From Dactylosporangium roseum (GTDB lineage: Bacteria > Actinomycetota > Actinomycetes > Mycobacteriales > Micromonosporaceae), in the NCBI RefSeq assembly GCF_025264685.1, contig NZ_CP073721.1, forward strand, positions 3,835,001 through 3,899,000: a stretch of 64,000 nt of DNA, read 5' to 3'. Position 1 is the stretch's first letter. Each line of letters begins with the position of its first letter. Positions 16,706 through 25,754 of this stretch are shown piece by piece. A program made the translations under genes and the position numbers. The notes below the pieces were generated by a model that saw only the letters and a program-made list of their open reading frames with translations, was not told the DNA's origin and searched no databases.

Positions 16706-17584
16706 ATGTTGCGTCGCTGTCTGCTCGCCGTCTCCGTCCTGCTGTCTCTTGTCGTCGCCGGGTGCGGGAACGACGCCGGAGGCGGTGGGGACGGGAAGGT
16801 GAAGGTCGTCGCGGCCTTCTATCCGCTCCAGTTCATCAGCGAGCGCGTCGGCGGGGACCGGGTCACCGTCACCAACCTCACCAGGGGCGGCGCCGAGCCG
16901 CACGACCTGGAGCTCCGGCCCAACCAGCTCGCCCAGATCGAGGACGCCGACCTGGTGGTGTACCTCGACGGGTTCCAGCCGGCCGTCGACGAGGCGGTGC
17001 GTGGGCAGGCGAAGGACCGGTCGTTCGACGTCGCCGCGGTCGAGGCGCTCAAGGACGGGCCGGCCGGCAAGGACCCGCACGTCTGGCTCGACCCGGTGCG
17101 GCTGTCGGTGGTCGTCGGGCAGCTCGCCGACCGCATGGCCAAGGTCGACACCGCCGGCGCGGAGGAGATCAGGAGCCGCGCCACGCGGTTGCAGGGTGAG
17201 TTGCGGGAGCTCGACAAGGAGTTCAGCACGGGGCTGGCGAACTGTGCCCGGCGGGACATCGTCACCAGCCACGCCGCGTTCGGGTACCTCGCCGGCCGCT
17301 ACGAGCTCAACCAGATCCCGATCAACGGCCTCGACCCGGAGGCGGAGCCCGGCCCGCAGCAGGTGACCGAGGCGGCGCGGCTGGCGAAGGAGAGGGGCGT
17401 GACCACGATCTTCTTCGAGGCGCTGGTCAGCCCGAAGCTGTCGGAGACGGTGGCGAAGGAGATCGGGGCCAAGGCGGCGGTGCTCGACCCGCTGGAAGGG
17501 GTCGAGGGGGGTGACACGTACTTCACCGTCATGCGGGCGAACCTCACGGCGCTCCGCGACGCGCTCGGCTGCGGCCAGTCGTGA
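16706..17584 (+). CDS. znuA: Zinc ABC transporter substrate-binding lipoprotein ZnuA
   Basis: 292 residues. A lipoprotein signal peptide ends at VVAGCGND (lipobox Cys about residue 19). The cluster A-I fold carries the metal ligands: His in EPHDLEL, His in DPHVWLDP, His in TSHAAFGY, and an acidic ligand near the C-terminus (VLDPLEG). The usual His-rich loop between the first two ligands is absent. It captures Zn2+ outside the membrane for a ZnuBC permease. The ATG has GGGGAG upstream and lies 21 nt after a Zur box. No znuB or znuC follows, because the next gene is a peptidase, so the permease must be encoded elsewhere. Confidence 0.92.
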   Translation: MLRRCLLAVSVLLSLVVAGCGNDAGGGGDGKVKVVAAFYPLQFISERVGGDRVTVTNLTRGGAEPHDLELRPNQLAQIEDADLVVYLDGFQPAVDEAVRGQAKDRSFDVAAVEALKDGPAGKDPHVWLDPVRLSVVVGQLADRMAKVDTAGAEEIRSRATRLQGELRELDKEFSTGLANCARRDIVTSHAAFGYLAGRYELNQIPINGLDPEAEPGPQQVTEAARLAKERGVTTIFFEALVSPKLSETVAKEIGAKAAVLDPLEGVEGGDTYFTVMRANLTALRDALGCGQS

Positions 17585-17657
17585 CGGTCAGGCAGGTTCG
17601 AGGCACGGACGCACACGCGACCGTGGAAACGACGTTGGGCGTACTAGCCTTGGGCCG

Positions 17658-19127
17658 GTGCGACGAGCCGCTCTGCGACGAGCTCCCTTGCTGAGTGCCA
17701 TCACCGCCGCGGCCGTGCTGCTCGCCGGCTGCGGCACCTCGGTCACGACCGAGGCCCGCCGCCTGGGGGTGCCGCGGCCGTTGCCGAGCGTCGCCGTGGG
17801 TGGCGGCAACACCGACGGCACGTCGACCCCGGTCGCCGATCCGATCTATCCGGCCTACGGCAATCCGGCGATCGACGTCCAGCACTACGGGTTGACGCTG
17901 GCCTGGGCGCCGGACACGAAGACCCTCACCGGCACGGCGACGATCAAGCTGCGTGCGGTGCGGGCGGTGCAGCAGGTGCGGCTCGACTTCTCCAGCGCGT
18001 ACCGCATCGGGAAGACGAGCGTCGACGGCGTCGACGTCGCCGGGAGGATCGTCAGCGGCGACCTGACCGTCGACCGGCCGCTGGCGGCGGGGGCGGTGGC
18101 GACGCTCTCGGTCGAGTACCAGGGGACGCCGGCGCCGGTGCCGATGCCGTCGCACCGCGGGGACAGTGAGCCGCTCGGGCTGACGGTGACGAGGGACGGC
18201 GAGCTGTGGACGATGCAGGAGCCGTACGGGGCGTCGACGTGGTATCCGGCGAACGACCAGCCGTCGGACAAGGCGCTGTACGACATCGCGGTGACGGTGC
18301 CGGCCGGCTGGGCGGGGGTCGCGAGCGGCACGCCGAAGGGTCGGTCCGGTGACACGTTCAGCTACACGACGGCGCAGCCGGTGGCGAGCTACCTGACGAC
18401 GCTGGCGGTGGGCAGGTACACGAAGACGGAGGTCACCGGGCCGCGGGGGCTGCCGATCACGTTGTGGACGCGCACCGGGAAGGACGACGCGTTCATCCCG
18501 GAGCTGCGGCGGTCGCCGGAGTACCTGGGCTGGCTGGAGGAGCGGTTCGGGTCGCACCCGTTCCCGAGCACCGGCGCGGTGATCGTGCCGTCGGAGTCGG
18601 CGATGGAGACGCAGCAGATGCTGACGATCGGCGGTGACGTGCTGGGGTCACGGCCGCAGCTTGCCAATCTGGGCCCGGTGCTGGTCCACGAGTACGCGCA
18701 CCAGTGGTTCGGCAACGCGGTCGGCCCGTCCACGTGGAAGGACCTGTGGCTCAACGAGGGCTGGGCGACGTACGTCGAGCAGTTGCACAACGCGTCGCAC
18801 GGCGGGCCGGCCGTCGAGCGGTGGGAGCAGACGGCGCGGCAGCAGGACGCGGAGCTGCGCAGACGGCTGGGGCCGCCGGGCAGCCCGCGGGCGGACAGCT
18901 TCGCGGAGGGCAACGTGTACCTGTGCTCGGCGCTGATGCTGCGGCAGCTCCACAAGGCGCTGGGCGACGAGCGGTTCTTCGCGCTGGGCCGGGCGTGGGC
19001 GGGCAGCCACGTGGGGACGGCGCAGGACCGGGCGGCGTTCATCGCGTTCGTAAACCAGCAGACGGGCCGGGACTTCACCGGCCTGATCGACAACTGGCTG
19101 GACTCGCCGACCACACCCGCCCGGTAG
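17658..19127 (+). CDS. M1-family zinc metallopeptidase, secreted lipoprotein
   Basis: 489 residues. A lipoprotein signal ends at VLLAGCGTS. The N-terminal beta domain (about 75-265) is followed by the gluzincin catalytic domain. The zinc site HEYAH starts near residue 344, and the third ligand Glu is in WLNEGWATYVE. The GAMEN exopeptidase motif of aminopeptidase N is replaced by SAMETQQM, as in a bacterial M1 branch, so true aminopeptidase activity is uncertain. The GTG start at 17658 is chosen for the signal peptide and a TACTAG -10-like box just upstream (leaderless). Its stop lies 3 nt from the stop of the convergent gene. Confidence 0.9.
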   Translation: MRRAALRRAPLLSAITAAAVLLAGCGTSVTTEARRLGVPRPLPSVAVGGGNTDGTSTPVADPIYPAYGNPAIDVQHYGLTLAWAPDTKTLTGTATIKLRAVRAVQQVRLDFSSAYRIGKTSVDGVDVAGRIVSGDLTVDRPLAAGAVATLSVEYQGTPAPVPMPSHRGDSEPLGLTVTRDGELWTMQEPYGASTWYPANDQPSDKALYDIAVTVPAGWAGVASGTPKGRSGDTFSYTTAQPVASYLTTLAVGRYTKTEVTGPRGLPITLWTRTGKDDAFIPELRRSPEYLGWLEERFGSHPFPSTGAVIVPSESAMETQQMLTIGGDVLGSRPQLANLGPVLVHEYAHQWFGNAVGPSTWKDLWLNEGWATYVEQLHNASHGGPAVERWEQTARQQDAELRRRLGPPGSPRADSFAEGNVYLCSALMLRQLHKALGDERFFALGRAWAGSHVGTAQDRAAFIAFVNQQTGRDFTGLIDNWLDSPTTPAR

Positions 19128-19130
19128 GGC

Positions 19131-20768
19131 CTACTCGTGCAGGCCGCCGGCGACGACGTGGATGAACGCGGCCTGCACGTCGTCGGCGGTGACGGCGTTG
19201 TCGACGTAGACGTCCACCGGCTTGAGGGATTCCTTGAGCCGGTCGGCGGCGTCCTTCTTGCCGAGGACGGCGATGCTGATCGTCACCGGCTTGTCGGGGT
19301 CCTTGAGCGCGGTGAGCCTCCTGACCATCTCGTCGACGGCCTGGACGTCCGCGCTGTCCTTGTGCTGGTCGTCGGTGATGATGAAGACCTGGTTGAACAT
19401 GTCGTCGCGCCAGTCGTCGCGGATGGACTGGTAGCCCGCGACGATGGCGTCGAGGAGGCCGGGGCCGGCGCGGCGCGCGGTCAGGTTGCCGACGGACCTG
19501 GTGAACGTGGTGCGGGTGGTGTCGTCGAGCCGGTCGGTGGGCAGCAGTTTGCGGTAGCCGGGCTCGCCGGTGCCGACCTCCCACAGGCCGAGGCGGGCGC
19601 CGACGGGCATGAGATCGGCGAGCTGGCGGCAGCCCTGTTTGAGCACGTCGATCGGTTGCTGGCGGGTGGTGCCGGGCGGTGCGGAGGTGCTGCCGCTGGT
19701 GCCGGCGATGTCGACGATGATCAGCAGGTTGCTGCGCCGGTCCTCGGGGTCCCAGGTGGCGAAGACGTGCTGGACGTGGTGCGCGCCGAGCACCTCGAAC
19801 GGTTTGGCGGTCGGCTCCGGCAGGATGTCGGCGCCGTCGAAGACGGGCCGGAGGTTGTCGGGGCCGCGCAGCCCGGCGGCGGCCAGGGCGCGTTTGCCTT
19901 CCTGAGAGGTGAACGCGGCGTAGAGGCGCTTGAGCGCGGCGGCGCGTTTCGGGTTGTTCGCGGCGGCGGCCGACGGCAGCCAGGTGTAGCGCAGCAGCGC
20001 GGTGTGGTCGGCGCCGATGATGTAGCGGCGGTCGGTCCGGGCCAGGCGGAGCGTGGCGAGGAGTGCGTATTCGGGGACGAGGCCGACCTCGCCGGGGGCG
20101 GCGGGGGTGGCGGCGAGGTCGTGGTTGACGGTGCGGGTGACCGGCAGCATGTTGGCCAGGGCGAGGGAGGAGGTGTCCATGCCCTTGTCGAGCCAGACCG
20201 CCTCGCCGACGGCGCCGGCGGCGACCATGCCGTCGCCGGACATGGCCGGGTTGCGCACGGTGAGCCGCACGCCGGAGGTGTGGGCGTTGAGGAGGTTGGC
20301 GAGGGCGAGCCAGCCACCCCCGGCGACCTTGATCTTCTCCGCGGTGGCGGGGTCGGTGACCATGTAGATCGGGCTGGTCGCGAGGGTGTCGTACGCGTTG
20401 AGGGTGCCCTTGGTGGCGAGGAACTGCGGCGGTGCGAGAGCGTCCCAGGCGGCGTCGTCGGGGATCCACACGTCGGCGGAGACCTGGCTGAGCTGTGCGG
20501 CGGCGGGGCGGCCGTCGGCGTTGGTGGTGTCGACATGGACGCAGTCGGATCCGGCGCGCAGGGTGCGGCCGGCGGCGGAGACGGCGTTGGCGATCGACGA
20601 CGCGGCGACGACCCGCAGGGTGGTCGGGCAGGTGCGGCCGTCGCCGGTGGTGCCGGCGCCGCGCAGCACGTACCACCCGGCGCCGGCGACGAGGCCGGCC
20701 GCGAGCAGGAGGGCCAGCCCGCGAAACAGCGTGCCGAGAGCTATGCGTCCGGCTTGATGCTTGCTCAT
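19131..20768 (-). CDS. Membrane-anchored substrate-binding / von Willebrand factor A domain protein
   Basis: 545 residues. A single N-terminal membrane anchor (about 12-35) is followed by an extracellular solute-binding fold (about 45-320, beginning TLRVVAASSIANAV) and a VWA-type domain (about 345-540). In the VWA domain the metal-binding DxSxS is degenerate: VDIAGTSGS keeps Asp but replaces both key serines by Ala and Thr. A later Asp pair is present (FIITDDQHKD). Such proteins are common in actinobacteria, with unknown substrate. Divergent from the second PPK2. Whether the VWA still binds a metal is doubtful. Confidence 0.82.
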   Translation of the reverse strand: MSKHQAGRIALGTLFRGLALLLAAGLVAGAGWYVLRGAGTTGDGRTCPTTLRVVAASSIANAVSAAGRTLRAGSDCVHVDTTNADGRPAAAQLSQVSADVWIPDDAAWDALAPPQFLATKGTLNAYDTLATSPIYMVTDPATAEKIKVAGGGWLALANLLNAHTSGVRLTVRNPAMSGDGMVAAGAVGEAVWLDKGMDTSSLALANMLPVTRTVNHDLAATPAAPGEVGLVPEYALLATLRLARTDRRYIIGADHTALLRYTWLPSAAAANNPKRAAALKRLYAAFTSQEGKRALAAAGLRGPDNLRPVFDGADILPEPTAKPFEVLGAHHVQHVFATWDPEDRRSNLLIIVDIAGTSGSTSAPPGTTRQQPIDVLKQGCRQLADLMPVGARLGLWEVGTGEPGYRKLLPTDRLDDTTRTTFTRSVGNLTARRAGPGLLDAIVAGYQSIRDDWRDDMFNQVFIITDDQHKDSADVQAVDEMVRRLTALKDPDKPVTISIAVLGKKDAADRLKESLKPVDVYVDNAVTADDVQAAFIHVVAGGLHE

Positions 20769-21009
20769 GGCTGCAACCGCCTGCGGTCGGAAGGGGGGTG
20801 GCTGTTGACCGCGGGCAAGTATGCCATCGAGCGGGGCGGATTCGGGTTGCTCTCCGCCGTCCGGCGGGCACCCCGGACCGATCAGCCACCGTTTCTCGGA
20901 CTGGTGGCCGGAGCCGGCGCACCGAGGGTGACCCGGCCGTGACCGGCGCGCCGGCGGCGGTCAAACCCCGGTGGTGGTGAACCTGGCGGTGAGCGGGTAC
21001 ATCAGTGGG

Positions 21010-21897
21010 ATGGCTGACCTCTCGCTCGACGACTACCTGGTCGAGGACGACGACGATGACGACCCGGTGCTGCTGCGCAAGGACGGCCGGCCCGTGGACA
21101 CGTGGCGTGAGGACTACCCGTACGACGAGCGGATGACCCGCGACGAGTACGACCGCGTCAAGCGGCTCCTGCAGATCGAGCTGCTCAAGCTGCAGAACAC
21201 GGTGAAGGCCCGCGGCGACCGGCTCGTGGTGCTCTTCGAGGGCCGCGACGCCGCCGGCAAGGGCGGCACCATCAAGCGGTTCATGGAGCACCTCAACCCG
21301 CGCGGCGCGCGCGTCGTCGCGTTGGAGAAGCCCAGCGAGCGCGAGTCGACGCAGTGGTACTTCCAGCGGTACATCCAGTATCTGCCGTCGGCCGGCGAGA
21401 TCGTGCTGTTCGACCGGTCCTGGTACAACCGGGCCGGCGTCGAGCGGGTCATGGGCTTCGCGACCCGCGCCGAGTATCTCGAGTTCATGCGGCAGGCCCC
21501 GGAGCTGGAGCGGATGCTGGTGCGCTCCGGCATCCGGCTGGTGAAGTTCTGGTTCTCGGTGTCGCGCAACGAGCAGCGCACCCGGTTTCTCATCCGGCAG
21601 GTCGACCCCGTCCGGCAGTGGAAGCTGTCACCGATGGACCTCGCCTCCCTCGACAAGTGGGACGAGTACACCGAGGCCAAGGAGGCGATGTTCTTCTACA
21701 CCGACACCGCCGACGCGCCGTGGACCGTGGTGAAGAGCAACGACAAGAAACGCGCCCGGCTCGAGGCGATGCGGCACGTGCTGAGCCGGTTCGACTACGA
21801 CGGCAAGGACCACGAGCTCGTGGGCATTCCCGACCCGCTGATCGTCGGTCCCGCCGCGCTCGCCGACGACTCCGCCGACGATGCGCCGCGGCTGTGA
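21010..21897 (+). CDS. ppk2: Polyphosphate kinase 2 (class I-like)
   Basis: 295 residues, the same size as Mycobacterium tuberculosis PPK2. Walker A is FEGRDAAGKGGTIKRF (about 75-90), Walker B is VLFDRSWYNRAGVERVMGF, and the lid is at about 190-225. The N-terminus is unusually acidic (seven consecutive Asp/Glu near residues 13-19). Class I enzymes use polyphosphate to phosphorylate GDP or ADP, or the reverse. ATG 21010 is chosen by homology; there is no good ribosome site. The paralogue at 5572 has a different loop (GWDASGKGG). Confidence 0.92.
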   Translation: MADLSLDDYLVEDDDDDDPVLLRKDGRPVDTWREDYPYDERMTRDEYDRVKRLLQIELLKLQNTVKARGDRLVVLFEGRDAAGKGGTIKRFMEHLNPRGARVVALEKPSERESTQWYFQRYIQYLPSAGEIVLFDRSWYNRAGVERVMGFATRAEYLEFMRQAPELERMLVRSGIRLVKFWFSVSRNEQRTRFLIRQVDPVRQWKLSPMDLASLDKWDEYTEAKEAMFFYTDTADAPWTVVKSNDKKRARLEAMRHVLSRFDYDGKDHELVGIPDPLIVGPAALADDSADDAPRL

Positions 21898-21951
21898 CCC
21901 TCCCTCCTCGTGACACCTGGTTGTCACCGGGCCGGCAGTAGCGTTGGAACC

Positions 21952-22695
21952 GTGACCGAGACCCACCATCGGGGCCGTGTCCGTGTCGAGACCGGTCCCA
22001 AACGTGTCCGTGCCTTCCTCGGCGGCAGCCTCGTCGCCGACACGACCCGCCCCGTGCTCGTGTGGGAGGTGCCCTACTACCCGGCCTACTACATCCCCGC
22101 CGCGGACGTGCGCGCGGAGCTCGTCGGGACCGGCGGGACCGAGCACTCGCCCAGCCGCGGCACGGCGGAGGTCTTCGACGTCGTCACCGCCGGCGGGGTC
22201 GCGAAGGGGGCCGCGAAACGGTTCACCGACTCGCCGCTGCCGGAGCTGCGTGACGCGGTCCGCCTCGACTGGGCCGCGATGACCGAGTGGTTCGAGGAGG
22301 ACGAGCCGGTCTACACCCATCCGCGCGACCCGTACAAGCGCGTCGACATCCTCGCCAGCAGCCGGCACGTGCGGGTCGAGCTCGACGGGACCGTCCTGGG
22401 CGAGTCCCGCAACCCGCGGATGCTGTTCGAGACCGGCCTGCCGACGCGATACTACCTGCCGGTCACCGACCTGCGGATGGACCTGCTGCGGCCCTCGGCG
22501 ACGCAGACGCACTGCCCGTACAAGGGGACGGCGAACTACTGGTCGGTCGAGCTCGACGGGAGGGTCCACGACGACCTGGTGTGGATCTACCGTACGCCGC
22601 TGCCGGAGAGCCAGAAGATCGCCGGGCTCGCCTGCTTCTACAACGAACGCGTCGACGTGTTCGTCGACGGGGTGCGACAGCACCGCCCGGCGTAG
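21952..22695 (+). CDS. Tandem DUF427 domain protein
   Basis: 247 residues made of two DUF427 units (about 8-100 and 120-240). Each carries the family core: a strand with RVRAFLGGSLVADT or HVRVELDGTVLGES, then a YYxP segment (AYYIPAADVRAEL / RYYLPVTDLRMDL), a T-x-(C/S)-P-x-(K/R)-G-T element (THCPYKGTANYW in the second unit) and a late aromatic strand. DUF427 is a small beta fold of unknown biochemical role. The GTG start at 21952 has no clear ribosome site. It lies 54 nt after ppk2 on the same strand and may share its transcript. Confidence 0.87.
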   Translation: MTETHHRGRVRVETGPKRVRAFLGGSLVADTTRPVLVWEVPYYPAYYIPAADVRAELVGTGGTEHSPSRGTAEVFDVVTAGGVAKGAAKRFTDSPLPELRDAVRLDWAAMTEWFEEDEPVYTHPRDPYKRVDILASSRHVRVELDGTVLGESRNPRMLFETGLPTRYYLPVTDLRMDLLRPSATQTHCPYKGTANYWSVELDGRVHDDLVWIYRTPLPESQKIAGLACFYNERVDVFVDGVRQHRPA

Positions 22696-22768
22696 CGCCG
22701 CCGCGTCGGCGCCGACAGCGTGCCCGCACTCGTGCTTCGCGACCAGACCAGTGGGGTATGACGTTCCC

Positions 22769-24490
22769 GTGTCCACTCCGGCAGAGCCGCTGAGCGCCCG
22801 GGCCGCCGCGCACGGCGTCGCCACCTGGTATGAGACCGCCGGCCGGCGGCGTGTCGACATCGACCCCGCCGTCGTCGAGGCGGTGCTCGGCCTGCTCGGG
22901 CCGCGGCCGGCGCCCCGGTCACGGGCCGGCGGGGCCGCCGCCCTGCCCGAACCGCCGCGCACGTGGGGGTGGATGCTCCAACTGTACGGGGTGCGTTCCG
23001 CCCGCTCGTGGGGCGTCGGTGACTTCGCCGACCTCGCCGCGTTCACCCGCTGGGCCGCCTCCACCGGTGCCGGCGCGATCCTGGTCAACCCGCTGCACGC
23101 CGTCGCGCCCGTCGACCCGCTGCCCGCCTCGCCGTACTCGCCGTCGAGCCGCCGGTTCGTCAACCCGCTGTACCTGCGCATCGCCGACCTGCCCGAGTAC
23201 CGCGCCGCGGAGCCGGCGCTGCGGGCACAGGTCGACGCGCTGCGGCCGGCGCAGTCGACCGCCGAGGGGCTGATCGACTACGGCGGCGTGTGGCGCGCCA
23301 AGCGGGCCGCGCTGGAGCTGCTGTTCGACGCCGGAGCGGCGTCCGGCACGGAGCCGGAGCCGGCGCTGCGGGACTTCGCCACCTACACCGCGCTCGCCGA
23401 GATCCACGGCGCCGACTGGCGGCGGTGGCCCGGCGAGCTGCGCCGTCCCTCGCCGGACGCCTACGCGGCCGCGCCCGCCGGCCGGGTCGCGTTCCACGCC
23501 TGGCTGCAGCGGCGCTGCGCGGAGCAGCTCGCCGCCGCCGACGAGGCCGCCGCCGGGATGGCCGTCGGGATCATCCAGGACCTCGCCGTCGGCATCGACC
23601 CGGGCGGCGCCGACGCCTGGACCCTCCAGGAGGTCATCGTCCAGGGCGCACGCATCGGCGCGCCGCCCGACGCGTTCAACCAGCAGGGCCAGGACTGGGG
23701 CCTTGCCGCCTGGCGCCCCGACCGGCTCGCCGCGAGCGACTACCGCGCCTACCGGGACCTGCTCCGCGAGATCTTCCGGCACGCCGGCGGGTTGCGCGTC
23801 GACCACGTCGCCGGGCTGTGGCGGCTGTGGTGGGTGCCGCCGGGCCGCGGCGCCGCCGAAGGCACCTACGTGCACTACGACGACGCCGCGATGCTCGACA
23901 TCCTCGTCGAGGAGGCCGTCCGGGCCGGTGCCGTGGTCGTCGGCGAGGATCTCGGCACCGTGGAGCCCGTCGTCACCACCACCCTGCGGGAGCGCAACAT
24001 CCTCGGCTCCGCGGTGCTGTGGTTCACCCGTGACGCCGGCGGCGCGTTCCGGCCGCCCGCCGAGTGGCCCGCCAACGCCGTGGCCAGCATCTCCACCCAC
24101 GACCTGCCGACCGCGGCCGGGTTCCTCGCCGGTGAGCACGTCCTCGCCCGCGCCGCGGCCGGGGTCCTCGGCCGCGACGCCAAGGACGAGTGGGCCGACG
24201 CGGCGAGGGAACGCGCCGCGCTGCTCGACGTGCTCGACGCCGAAGGGCTCACCGAGCCCGACAGCACCGACGAGGAGATCGTCCTCGCCATGCACCGGCT
24301 GCTCGAACGCACCCCGTGCCGGATCGTGCTCGCCTCGCCCTACGACGTCCTCGGCGTCGTCCGCCAGCCGAACCTGCCGGGGACGACCGACCAGTACCCG
24401 AACTGGCGCATCCCGCTGCCGCTGTATCTCGACGACCTGATCGGCGACGCCCGCATGCGCCAGATCGCGGACCTGTTCGACCGGCGTTAG
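22769..24490 (+). CDS. malQ: 4-alpha-glucanotransferase (amylomaltase, GH77)
   Basis: 573 residues. The GH77 landmarks appear in order: SWGVGDFADLAAF, the nucleophile region GLRVDHVAGLWRLWW, the acid/base Glu in VVVGEDLGTVEP and the third carboxylate in SISTHDLPTAAGF. The enzyme transfers glucan segments between maltodextrins, releasing glucose. GTG 22769 is preferred because TATGAC sits at -10 distance (leaderless); GTG 22751 is the alternative. The last bases of its stop overlap the stop of the convergent SRPBCC-VOC gene. Functionally it belongs with glgX-treY-treZ 3 kb downstream. Confidence 0.93.
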   Translation: MSTPAEPLSARAAAHGVATWYETAGRRRVDIDPAVVEAVLGLLGPRPAPRSRAGGAAALPEPPRTWGWMLQLYGVRSARSWGVGDFADLAAFTRWAASTGAGAILVNPLHAVAPVDPLPASPYSPSSRRFVNPLYLRIADLPEYRAAEPALRAQVDALRPAQSTAEGLIDYGGVWRAKRAALELLFDAGAASGTEPEPALRDFATYTALAEIHGADWRRWPGELRRPSPDAYAAAPAGRVAFHAWLQRRCAEQLAAADEAAAGMAVGIIQDLAVGIDPGGADAWTLQEVIVQGARIGAPPDAFNQQGQDWGLAAWRPDRLAASDYRAYRDLLREIFRHAGGLRVDHVAGLWRLWWVPPGRGAAEGTYVHYDDAAMLDILVEEAVRAGAVVVGEDLGTVEPVVTTTLRERNILGSAVLWFTRDAGGAFRPPAEWPANAVASISTHDLPTAAGFLAGEHVLARAAAGVLGRDAKDEWADAARERAALLDVLDAEGLTEPDSTDEEIVLAMHRLLERTPCRIVLASPYDVLGVVRQPNLPGTTDQYPNWRIPLPLYLDDLIGDARMRQIADLFDRR

Positions 24491-25380
24491 TCGGCGGGGC
24501 GGCTGGAGCCCCGCGGGATCTCCTGCAGCAGCCAGGTGTTGCCGTCCGGGTCGGCGAACGCGGCGTAGAGGATGCCGCCCAGGTCGTCGACGCCGGCGAC
24601 CTCGACGCCGCGGGCCAGCAGCGCCTCGCGGGACTTGTGGATGTCGTCGACGACCAGGTGCAGGCCCCGCAGCGTGCCCGGTGGCAGGTCCAGGCCCGGC
24701 AGGTCCTTGTAGAGCACGATCGAGCACGACGAGCCGGGCGGGGTCAGTTGCGTGACCCGGGAACCGTTGCCGGGCCGCACGTCGTGGTCGACGGTGAAGC
24801 CGAGCCGGCCCTCGTAGAACGCGAGCGCCGCGTCGACGTCGGCGACCGGCACCGGCACCAACTCCAGGCGCATCGCGGGCATGGCGACGGCCGGTTCGAC
24901 CGTCGCGAGGTACGCCTCCAGCCGCGCGTGACCCGCGTCCAGGCCGTCCTTCATGCCGCTCTGCAGGGCGGCGTCGCGGGCCTCCTGCGAGACGTGCCGG
25001 ATCGTGGTGGTGATCGTCGTGCGTCCGTCGTGCTCGGCGAACGTCACCGTGTTGCGGGTCTCCGGCCAGTCGCCGCTCCACGCCTCGCTGCTGACCAGCC
25101 GGTCGGGGCGGATCACCTCGTGGAACGTGCCGGCGATCGTGAGCTCCTCATCCCCGGCCGACCGCCACACGTAGCGGAACCGGCCGCCGGGACGCAGGTC
25201 GATTTCGCACACCGGCATCGTCCAGCCGGGCGGGCCGACCATCCACTTCGGCAGGTGCTCGGCCCTGGTGTGGACGTCGAAGACGAGCCCGCGGGGCGCG
25301 GCGACGGTCCGGACGATCCGGACCTCCTCGTCGCTGGGCAGCTCGAACGTGGTGACGCCCAGCTCACCGGTCATGACCAT
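24487..25380 (-). CDS. SRPBCC (AHSA1-like) - VOC/glyoxalase fusion protein
   Basis: 297 residues. Residues about 8-160 are an AHSA1-type SRPBCC hydrophobic-pocket domain (FDVHTRAEHLPKWMVGPPGW, ETRNTVTFAEHDG). Residues about 170-292 are a VOC glyoxalase/bleomycin-resistance fold (VADVDAALAFYEGRLGF, ending AAFADPDGNTWLLQEIP). ArsR-SRPBCC gene pairs are common, but the VOC unit is normally a separate gene. The start overlaps the 3' end of the ArsR gene by 17 nt, so the two are translationally coupled. The ligand is unknown. Its stop shares four bases with the malQ stop. Confidence 0.87.
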   Translation of the reverse strand: MVMTGELGVTTFELPSDEEVRIVRTVAAPRGLVFDVHTRAEHLPKWMVGPPGWTMPVCEIDLRPGGRFRYVWRSAGDEELTIAGTFHEVIRPDRLVSSEAWSGDWPETRNTVTFAEHDGRTTITTTIRHVSQEARDAALQSGMKDGLDAGHARLEAYLATVEPAVAMPAMRLELVPVPVADVDAALAFYEGRLGFTVDHDVRPGNGSRVTQLTPPGSSCSIVLYKDLPGLDLPPGTLRGLHLVVDDIHKSREALLARGVEVAGVDDLGGILYAAFADPDGNTWLLQEIPRGSSRPAD

Positions 25381-25744
25381 CGTGTGGCTCCTCGTGTCGG
25401 GGAAGCGGGTCCGGGATCGTCTGATCCTGGACGAGTTGCAGGTAGGCGTCGAGCCGTGTGTAGCTCTCGTCCCAGAAGCGCCGATATGCGTCCGTGAACT
25501 CGGCCACCTCCTTCAGCGGCGCGGCCTCCAGCCGGCACGGCCGCCACTGAGCCTCGCGGCCGCGGGAGATGAGACCGGCCTTCTCGAGCACCCGGAGGTG
25601 CTTGGAGATCGCCGGCCCGCTCATGTCGAACGGTGCGGCGAGTTCCTTGACGGTGGCCTCACCCTGCGTGAGCCGGGCCAGGATGGCCCGCCGGGTGGGG
25701 TCCGCCAGTGCCGCGAAGGTGGTACTGAGCCGATCAGTGACCAT
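25364..25744 (-). CDS. ArsR-family (SRPBCC-associated) transcriptional repressor
   Basis: 126 residues, a winged helix with the recognition region VKELAAPFDMSGPAISKHLRVLEKAGLISRGREAQWRPCRLE (quoted in parts: AAPFDMSGPAISKHL, then VLEKAGLISRGRE). It lacks a Cys-based metal site, as in the branch that accompanies AHSA1/SRPBCC proteins. It heads a two-gene operon, and a perfect operator palindrome begins 10 nt upstream of its ATG. Autoregulation is therefore strongly suggested. Confidence 0.9.
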   Translation of the reverse strand: MVTDRLSTTFAALADPTRRAILARLTQGEATVKELAAPFDMSGPAISKHLRVLEKAGLISRGREAQWRPCRLEAAPLKEVAEFTDAYRRFWDESYTRLDAYLQLVQDQTIPDPLPRHEEPHDGHDR

Positions 25745-25754
25745 CAGTTACCTT

